NCBI GenBank assembly: GCA_007119095.1
Contig: SKQI01000128.1
Span: 1 to 24,298, forward strand
DNA: 24,298 bases
Origin: Wenzhouxiangella sp.
GTDB taxonomy: Bacteria; Pseudomonadota; Gammaproteobacteria; Xanthomonadales; Wenzhouxiangellaceae
Reading direction: 5' to 3'
Shown: positions 9,501-13,924 of the stretch, in pieces
Position numbering within the stretch: position 1 is the stretch's first letter
Layout: each line of letters opens with the position of its first letter
Notes under the pieces: model-generated
Databases searched by the model: none
Seen by the model: only the letters and a program-made list of their open reading frames with translations
What the model was told of the DNA's origin: nothing
Translations under genes and position numbers: made by a program

Positions 9501-10034
9501 GAACTGACGATCCAGCCCGGCATCACCAATTCGCAGGGACAGACCACGGCCGAGCTTTTGATTGGCATGGCTGCCTGTGGTGAAAGCGACCCTGATGACA
9601 GTTTCCCGAGAGTCGGGCAGTGTGAATTCACTACCGATACCGGCGAGCCCGTAGGTCTGTTTACGGCCATCGGCAGTGACCTGCGCCAGCTGCAAAGCCA
9701 GGTATCGCCGCAGCCGCCGATCGTCTGCCCGCCGCTGGATGAGGATACAGAGGTTACGCGTCTGGTGGTCGATGTCATCGATGACCGTGCAGCGCCGGGC
9801 AATAGTTTGATTGTCAGTTCGCCCGAGGGCATCGGTTGTAATGCGGACAATTCGGCCACGCCGGGTTGTGTGGCTGACTTCGAGGAATCGGTCGTGGTGC
9901 TCGAAGCGCCGCAGGGTACCGAGCCGATTTGGACCGGCGACTGCATCGTCAATACCTTGACGCCACGTTTCGCGACCGTCGACCTGAACGCAGCCGATTC
10001 GCCTGCCGTCTGCGTGGTCACATTCGTGGATTGA
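6588..10034 (+). CDS. Large Ig-like (Big-1 type) repeat lipoprotein downstream of pilQ
   Basis: A protein of about 1148 residues from the ATG at 6588. Other in-frame starts are TTG 6558, ATG 6564, ATG 6627 and ATG 6633, and none has a strong ribosome site. A lipoprotein signal ends in LILTAC, with C32 as lipid site, then a GGGSS linker. With glycine after the cysteine, outer-membrane sorting is expected. The rest is a string of beta-rich domains. Three related units begin near residues 49, 175 and 302, sharing patterns such as ISAGSAEVRAN / ITAGDTELPAN / ISGASTMPAN, then DDP and an AGxARF-like strand. Further divergent units begin near 434, 570, 818 and 924. This resembles bacterial Ig-like group 1 (invasin/intimin) domains. 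Ten cysteines occur between residues 837 and 1142 and none between C32 and there. No catalytic motif was recognised. It lies 26 bases after the pilQ stop on the same strand, so it is probably co-transcribed and may act as a pilus accessory, adhesin or surface scaffold; that role is inferred from position. Confidence 0.85.
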   Translation: MLAKTNKQSGFINMNMSKFLGAVAFALILTACGGGSSNQSIGPGPSGSLQISAGSAEVRANPEGFAPNPNSPHTTEIQVRFRQASGSNVADGTSVNLSTGNAAVGVVSPVADPAATGSTVSSQTAAGIARFWFTAGAQAGTVTLTASASSPDSGASLSSSITITVAPDDGTGPRRVEITAGDTELPANVLNLQPSSNSLFSTQVNVRVLSASGGSVEDGTAVTIGVDNAGRAVVSPLDDPLASGATASASVVAGFARFLVTSQANTGPVVLTVGAAGDADGENLQGDPLTINIVPNEQDSSRLRISGASTMPANTQGVPIFIGSPFINELTVEYTGPDGQVGQVDGGEIAVAVAPIFRGAFSTLDDPSTPDNEFEILVGAGPVIMTAGVTTLFIHSFDRPGPLEVTVLAQDAETGERFSEKFVVDIVDGAADFLPASIDFSVGPEPVYVTGSGGATTKQMQLIVRDSGGNLVPDPEADGVSWNNVLLELDAPAGSGARLTGTGTDGPVSSESAIRVRTVNGIAAFSLNAGSEIGPHRITATVDRADNNVDNELTDPLTADSLIRVGDGRLFSLRLVSPPINSILVNRTIDSVDPDFEPVLDPESGDFVPPSPDGTYSLTVTVIATDKQGNPPLSGSNIRFGKIDSPLTPTIPGFFVFSGAQGDPQEGGVLFTALDVAEGFLDDPTRPDEAVEPGDTIALFGKAVPGNREHEAVRTIASVIDETSVTVTEPFNPNDATGSPVDDGAVIPWVIGRSEVGFIDSSLTLDSRGRGSVRMTYPVNAIGAPVVLWAQGDRIESSLIKTVADVEASVFPGIAPLRLTVSPGVVRGNTSSTVTLCLEDALRAPVNNTFVRGFVSDGPASGSLDGFPMPGFTEQATGSAGPGCVNTVLTTTGMIPDGDESTVTFSVGEATADVQVVDPNAALLLVDPHLLIDNSPNQFQRTITLTLLNPNNEPIVGVPLSGECDGGDGTLELTIQPGITNSQGQTTAELLIGMAACGESDPDDSFPRVGQCEFTTDTGEPVGLFTAIGSDLRQLQSQVSPQPPIVCPPLDEDTEVTRLVVDVIDDRAAPGNSLIVSSPEGIGCNADNSATPGCVADFEESVVVLEAPQGTEPIWTGDCIVNTLTPRFATVDLNAADSPAVCVVTFVD

Positions 10035-10063
10035 TTTGGCGAGGTCTCGCTTTGGCAAGTTTG

Positions 10064-10089
10064 AAAGGGCCCGGTCTCCGGGCCCTTTT
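10064..10089 (+). terminator. Rho-independent terminator after the pilus/lipoprotein operon
   Basis: An 11-bp perfect stem, AAAGGGCCCGG paired with CCGGGCCCTTT, closes a three-base loop TCT and runs into TTTT. It begins 30 bases after the lipoprotein stop codon and should end the pilMNOPQ-lipoprotein transcript. Because the stem is flanked by A and T runs, it could also work on the opposite strand. Confidence 0.92.
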
Positions 10090-10104
10090 CTGATTTGAAC
10101 TGGC

Positions 10105-10902
10105 GTGTCTGATAGCCGAAACTTCATGCCCCCGATACGCAGTCAAGGCCCACTTCTCATCTCGGTGCCGCATGCTGGATTGCGCGTGCCTGAGGAGATC
10201 AAGGGTGTGGCTCCAGCCTGGTCATCCCTGCCCGATACCGATTGGCACGTCGACCGGCTGGCCCGACTGGCAGTCGGTTCGGCAGCGGGGATGGTGGCTG
10301 CCGAGTACTCTCGCTATGTGATAGACCTGAATCGGCCTGCCGATGATCAGCCGCTTTACCCGGGTGCGGGAACGGGCCTGGTGCCTACCGAAACCTTCGC
10401 CGGAGAGCCCTTGTATTCTCCTGGCGATGAGCCTGATGCAGAAGAGCAGCGCTTTCGCCGACGTCGCTACTGGCAGCCTTACCATGACCGTTTGCACAGT
10501 ACATTGGAAGCCATCCGTCGGCAGCATGGCTTTGCCATTCTTCTGGATCTGCATTCCATCGCCAGCCGGGTGCCGCGCCTGTTCGATGGACGCTTGCCGG
10601 ATCTCAACCTGGGTACCTTTGACGGGCGCAGCTGCGATCCCGGCCTGGAAAGCGTGGTCGGTGAACTGTTGGCTGGACAGGATCAGTTCAGCTGGGTCGT
10701 CAATGGACGCTTCAAGGGCGGCTACATCACGCGCCACTACGGCCAACCCTCTGTCGGCATTCACGCGCTGCAGCTGGAAATTGCCCAGGCTTGTTACATG
10801 GATGAGTCCGCGCCTCAAGCCTGGTCTCTCGAGCGCGCAGAAGGGCTGGTCTCGTTTCTGAAGCAGCTGGTGGAAACGCTGCATCGCTGGCGGCCACGAT
10901 GA
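10105..10902 (+). CDS. hutG: N-formylglutamate deformylase
   Basis: A protein of 265 residues from a GTG start at 10105; the ATG at 10126 would shorten it by seven residues. It hydrolyses N-formyl-L-glutamate to glutamate and formate, the last step of the five-step histidine degradation route. The sequence follows the Pseudomonas HutG pattern closely: LLISVPHAG, LPDTDWHVDRL, YSRYVIDLNRPADDQPLY, LLDLHSIASRVPRLFDGRLP and NGRFKGGYITRHYGQP. The conserved histidines and aspartates are typical of the FGase/zinc-peptidase-like fold. The stop overlaps the hutF start by four bases (ATGA). The gene begins only 15 bases after the terminator of the previous operon, so its promoter must be very close to or inside that region. 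Neither start has a clear ribosome site. Confidence 0.93.
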   Translation: MSDSRNFMPPIRSQGPLLISVPHAGLRVPEEIKGVAPAWSSLPDTDWHVDRLARLAVGSAAGMVAAEYSRYVIDLNRPADDQPLYPGAGTGLVPTETFAGEPLYSPGDEPDAEEQRFRRRRYWQPYHDRLHSTLEAIRRQHGFAILLDLHSIASRVPRLFDGRLPDLNLGTFDGRSCDPGLESVVGELLAGQDQFSWVVNGRFKGGYITRHYGQPSVGIHALQLEIAQACYMDESAPQAWSLERAEGLVSFLKQLVETLHRWRPR

Positions 10903-12266
10903 CGTTGCGAAACCTGTACTGCCCCTGGTTGCTGCAACCTGACGGTTGGCAAGCCGACCGGGTGCTGCAGCTGGACCAGCGTGGCGTGATTGTCGATATT
11001 TTGGCAGGCGATCGGCCGGCTGATGTTCGCTTGCCCGGACCGGTCATCCCCGGCATGGTCAACGTCCATTCACACGCCCACCAGCGCCTGATGGCCGGTT
11101 TGAGTGGCCGTCGCTCTGCCGAAGGTGACAGTTTCTGGTCCTGGCGCGAACAAATGTATGCTGCGATCGGCCTGTTGGCGCCGGATGATCTCAGGGTGCT
11201 GGCGAGTTGGTTGTACCTGGAGCTGATGGAAGGCGGCTATACCTGTCAGGGCGAGTTTCATTATCCGCACCGGCTGAAATCTGCCGAGCCGCTGACCAGC
11301 AGCCTGGCGCTGATCGAGGCTGCCGAGCAGATCGGGACTGCGCTGACCCTGCTGCCGGTTTGGTATCGCTACGGTGGATTCGGCCGAGCGCAGCCCGGCG
11401 AACGACAACGACCCTTCATCCTGGACGCGCAAGAGTATTCGGCATTGGTAAGACAGCTTGAACGGCTTGCCGCGGAGCGGGACCGGTTGACCATAGGGTT
11501 GGCGCCGCACTCGCTGCGCGCGGTGGCTGTTGAGGAACTGAGCGAGCTGCTAGGTGACTTTCCTGGTCGGAAGGTTCACATCCATATCGCCGAGCAACCG
11601 GCCGAGGTCCATGACTGCATCGAGCACCACGGTTGCCGGCCCGTGACCCTGCTGGGCCGTCATGTCGAGCTGGATAGTCGCTGGTGCCTGATCCACGCCA
11701 CCCACGTCACCGAGGGCGAGGTGGTCAATCTGGCTGGGGCGGGGGCCGTTGTCGGCTTGTGCCCCACCACCGAAGCAGACCTGGGAGATGGCCTTTTTCC
11801 CGCCACGGAATTCATCAATCAGGGCGGCCGTATTGCCATTGGTTCCGACAGCAATCTGCATACTTCCGCCGCCGGCGAGCTGTGCTTGCTGGAATGGGGG
11901 CAGCGATTGCGCAGACACCAGCGCAATGTGCTGGCGGGAGGAGCCGGCCAACATCTGGGTAGCGGGCTCTGGCGACATGCCGCACAGCAAGGGGCCGAGG
12001 CCTTGGGCCAGGTCTGTGGCTACCTGGCCCCCGGACGCCGGGCCGACCTGGTGGTGCTGTCGCCCGACCATCCCCTGCTGCAAAACCTGGGTCCCGAAGC
12101 CATGCTGGATACCTGGGTCATGGCAGAACAGCCTGGCATGGTCGATGAGGTCTGGGTGGGCGGCGAATGCCATGTCAGGCGAGGGGTGCATCGTCTTCGC
12201 AAGGAATTGGAGCCGGACTTCGTCAGGCTGCGCGCATGCCTGGCAAGGCAGGCGGGACTGGCATGA
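10899..12266 (+). CDS. hutF: Formimidoylglutamate deiminase
   Basis: A protein of 455 residues of the amidohydrolase superfamily. It converts N-formimino-L-glutamate to N-formyl-L-glutamate and ammonia, supplying the substrate of the upstream HutG. The metal-binding HSHAHQR (H57 and H59, with Q62 in the substrate position) follows PVIPGMVNV. Also visible are the GEFHYPH motif, HIHIAEQPAEVHDC (metal histidine and general-base glutamate), CLIHATHVTEGE, GLCPTTEADLGDGLFPATEF and the GSDSN motif with the metal aspartate. This order matches the Pseudomonas enzyme throughout. It overlaps hutG and the following methyltransferase gene by four bases each (ATGA at both junctions), so all three are translationally coupled. 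hutH, hutU, hutI and the regulator hutC are not in this window. Confidence 0.94.
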   Translation: MTLRNLYCPWLLQPDGWQADRVLQLDQRGVIVDILAGDRPADVRLPGPVIPGMVNVHSHAHQRLMAGLSGRRSAEGDSFWSWREQMYAAIGLLAPDDLRVLASWLYLELMEGGYTCQGEFHYPHRLKSAEPLTSSLALIEAAEQIGTALTLLPVWYRYGGFGRAQPGERQRPFILDAQEYSALVRQLERLAAERDRLTIGLAPHSLRAVAVEELSELLGDFPGRKVHIHIAEQPAEVHDCIEHHGCRPVTLLGRHVELDSRWCLIHATHVTEGEVVNLAGAGAVVGLCPTTEADLGDGLFPATEFINQGGRIAIGSDSNLHTSAAGELCLLEWGQRLRRHQRNVLAGGAGQHLGSGLWRHAAQQGAEALGQVCGYLAPGRRADLVVLSPDHPLLQNLGPEAMLDTWVMAEQPGMVDEVWVGGECHVRRGVHRLRKELEPDFVRLRACLARQAGLA

Positions 12267-12862
12267 GCGAACTGCGGTTTTCTGCAGCCTGCGAACGCAA
12301 CAAGGGCCCGATCGTCGAGGTGCTGAGTCAGTTGCTGAAGCCGCAGGCGCGCGTGCTCGAAATCGGTGCCGGCACTGGCCAGCACGCGGTTCATTTCACC
12401 GAGGTGTTGCCAGGTCTGGACTGGCTTGCCACGGATGTTCCGGAGAATCTGGCCGGCCTGAATGCACGCATTGCCGCTGAGGCAGCTGACCGCCTTGCGC
12501 CGGCAGTGGCCCTGGACGTCGCTCATGGGCCTTGGCCGGCTGGCCGTTTCGATGCCGTCTACACCGCTAACACCCTGCATATCATGCCTTTTGAACTGGC
12601 CCCGGCGCTGTTTGCAGGTGCCAGCCAGGTGCTGGACAGGAATGGTTTGCTGATCTGCTATGGTCCGTTCCAGGATGATGGCGCTCACAGCGCAGAAAGC
12701 AATCGGCAGTTTGATCTCATGCTGCGCTCACGGGATTTTGCCATGGGAATTCGCGACACCCGCGATCTGGACCGTATTGCCCGGCGCCACGGTCTGATTC
12801 GCCAGGCCGACATCGCGCTGCCGGCCAACAACCGCATTCTGATCTTTCGGCGGGCGCAATAA
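12263..12862 (+). CDS. DUF938 family SAM-dependent methyltransferase-like protein
   Basis: A protein of 199 residues starting at the ATG that overlaps the hutF stop (ATGA at 12263-12266). The N-terminal FSAACERNKGPIVEVL and the SAM-binding loop VLEIGAGTGQHAVHF (E33-I-G-x-G-x-G39) are characteristic of DUF938, whose eukaryotic relative is METTL26. Other class I methyltransferase landmarks are the acidic end of strand 2 (ATDVPEN), DAVYTANTLHIM and LLICYGPFQDDGAHSAESN. The C-terminal IRDTRDLDRIARRHGL and LPANNRILIFRR also fit the family. No substrate is established for this family as far as I know. The tight coupling to hutG and hutF suggests co-expression, but a metabolic link to histidine catabolism is speculative. 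Family assignment is firm; function is unknown. Confidence 0.88.
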   Translation: MSELRFSAACERNKGPIVEVLSQLLKPQARVLEIGAGTGQHAVHFTEVLPGLDWLATDVPENLAGLNARIAAEAADRLAPAVALDVAHGPWPAGRFDAVYTANTLHIMPFELAPALFAGASQVLDRNGLLICYGPFQDDGAHSAESNRQFDLMLRSRDFAMGIRDTRDLDRIARRHGLIRQADIALPANNRILIFRRAQ

Positions 12863-12901
12863 AAACATCCAGATCAGGTAAGCTCGCACGCAACCGAACT
12901 T

Positions 12902-12905
12902 GGAG
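12902..12905 (+). promoter_or_regulatory. Ribosome binding site deciding the msrC start
   Basis: GGAG lies eight bases before the ATG at 12914. It supports that start over a GTG at 12905 that overlaps the site itself. Confidence 0.6.
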
Positions 12906-12913
12906 TGTCGTGC

Positions 12914-13384
12914 ATGATCAACCTCAGCCCCATCTACCAGGACCTGGTTCAACAGGCCCGCGGCCTGCTCGCCAATGAGCATCATCGAGTGGCCAATGCC
13001 GCCAATCTGAGTGCCCTGATCTTCAATCGAGTTGAAAACATCAACTGGGCAGGCTTCTACTTCCTTGAGGGCGATGAACTGGTGGTCGGCCCGTTCCAGG
13101 GGCAGCCTGCCTGTGTTCGCATTGCGATGGGGCGGGGCGTCTGCGGCACGGCCGCGGCTACCCGACGCACCCAGCGGGTGGCTGACGTTCATGCCTTCGA
13201 GGGACATATTGCCTGCGACCCCGCCTCACGCTCGGAAATCGTGGTACCGCTGATCGTGCATGATCAGATCATCGGCGTGCTGGATGTCGACAGCCCGAAC
13301 CCCGATCGGTTTTCCGCCGACGATCAGGCAGGTTTTGAAGCCCTGGCCCAGGTCTACGTCGACTCCCTGGCTTCAACTAGTTGA
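12914..13384 (+). CDS. msrC: Free methionine-(R)-sulfoxide reductase (GAF-domain fRMsr)
   Basis: A protein of 156 residues consisting of one GAF domain. It reduces free methionine-R-sulfoxide to methionine in the cytoplasm and so repairs oxidised amino acid. The NINWAGFYFLEGDELVVGPF stretch and the PLIVHDQIIGVLDVDSP stretch are family signatures. The three redox cysteines are C67 (QPAC), C77 (GRGVCGTA) and C101 (HIACDPASRSE). Their spacing of 10 and 24 equals that of C84, C94 and C118 in the Escherichia coli enzyme (YebR). A 51-base gap separates it from the DUF938 gene, so it could share that transcript or have its own promoter. Its 3' end overlaps the 3' end of sixA by 31 bases in a convergent arrangement. 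Confidence 0.93.
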   Translation: MINLSPIYQDLVQQARGLLANEHHRVANAANLSALIFNRVENINWAGFYFLEGDELVVGPFQGQPACVRIAMGRGVCGTAAATRRTQRVADVHAFEGHIACDPASRSEIVVPLIVHDQIIGVLDVDSPNPDRFSADDQAGFEALAQVYVDSLASTS

Positions 13385-13842
13385 AGCGTTCGTGCTGGTC
13401 GCCTGGTCAGCGGTCTGGCCAGTCCAAGCACTATCAGCGTGCCCGGCTGAAAGCCGGCAGCCGGCGCCGCCCCGCTCAGCATGCGGGTCAATGTCTCAAG
13501 GCCGGGGTTGTGGGCGATCAGCATCAACCGATTCAGGTCCTGCAGCGAGGTTTCCGCGATGTGCAGTAGTTCACCGGCCTCGGCCAGCCACAATCGTTCA
13601 TGGCTGTGCACCGGCAGGTCGATGCCGTCAAGGACCAATTCTGCGGTTTCCCTGGTACGCAGCGAAGGTGAAACCAGCACCTTTTCCGGTAGATCACTCG
13701 GATCCATCTGGCGTAACCAGCGATTCAAATGGCGACAGGCGGTTTTACCAGCCTCATGCAGTGGACGAGAGATGTCCCGACCATCGGCGCTGTGATGCTC
13801 GGCGCGCGCGTGGCGCAACAGCCAGAGTTGGCATTCGCTCAT
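13354..13842 (-). CDS. sixA: Phosphohistidine phosphatase SixA
   Basis: A protein of 162 residues of the histidine phosphatase (phosphoglycerate-mutase-like) superfamily, close to the 161 residues of Escherichia coli SixA. The catalytic motif LLRHARAE (R10, H11) is at the N-terminus. VSPSLRTRETAELVL supplies the second conserved arginine, and LMLIAHNPGLETL supplies the second histidine. SixA removes phosphate from histidine phosphotransfer or phosphotransferase-system proteins in the cytoplasm. The short length with no extra domain separates it from larger family members. It is convergent with msrC (31-base tail overlap) and divergent from pepN. No good ribosome site precedes the ATG, so the start is reasonable but not certain. 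Confidence 0.9.
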   Translation of the reverse strand: MSECQLWLLRHARAEHHSADGRDISRPLHEAGKTACRHLNRWLRQMDPSDLPEKVLVSPSLRTRETAELVLDGIDLPVHSHERLWLAEAGELLHIAETSLQDLNRLMLIAHNPGLETLTRMLSGAAPAAGFQPGTLIVLGLARPLTRRPARTLQLVEAREST

Positions 13843-13854
13843 GGAGAAACCGTT

Positions 13855-13868
13855 ATCAGCTTACTGAT
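13855..13868. repeat. Small inverted repeat between sixA and pepN
   Basis: ATCAG and CTGAT flank a CTTA spacer. The dyad lies upstream of the TATAAT of the putative pepN promoter, about where a -35 element would be, and close to the sixA start. An operator role is possible, but the arms are only five bases. Confidence 0.3.
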
Positions 13869-13878
13869 CGTGGGTTTC

Positions 13879-13884
13879 TATAAT
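13879..13884 (+). promoter_or_regulatory. Putative -10 element for pepN
   Basis: A perfect TATAAT lies 40 bases before the pepN ATG at 13925, in a short AT-richer gap between divergent genes. No good -35 hexamer is found 16-18 bases upstream (the sequence there is close to TCAGCT), so it may depend on an activator or be weak. Confidence 0.5.
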
Positions 13885-13914
13885 AGACCGCATTCCAACG
13901 GTTTTTATGAACAC

Positions 13915-13920
13915 AGGAGA
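13915..13920 (+). promoter_or_regulatory. Ribosome binding site deciding the pepN start
   Basis: AGGAGA lies four bases before the ATG at 13925. An in-frame ATG at 13907 would place this site inside the gene, so 13925 is preferred. Confidence 0.65.
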
Positions 13921-13924
13921 TCTC

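Noticed and set aside
9153..10127. Minus-strand open frame of 324 codons running through the terminator region
   Set aside because: It crosses the terminator hairpin, is antisense to the lipoprotein and hutG start, and its product shows no recognisable motif.
10105..12862. Complete histidine utilisation cluster
   Set aside because: Only the last two enzymes (HutF, HutG) are encoded; no hutH, hutU, hutI, hutC or transporter is in the window.
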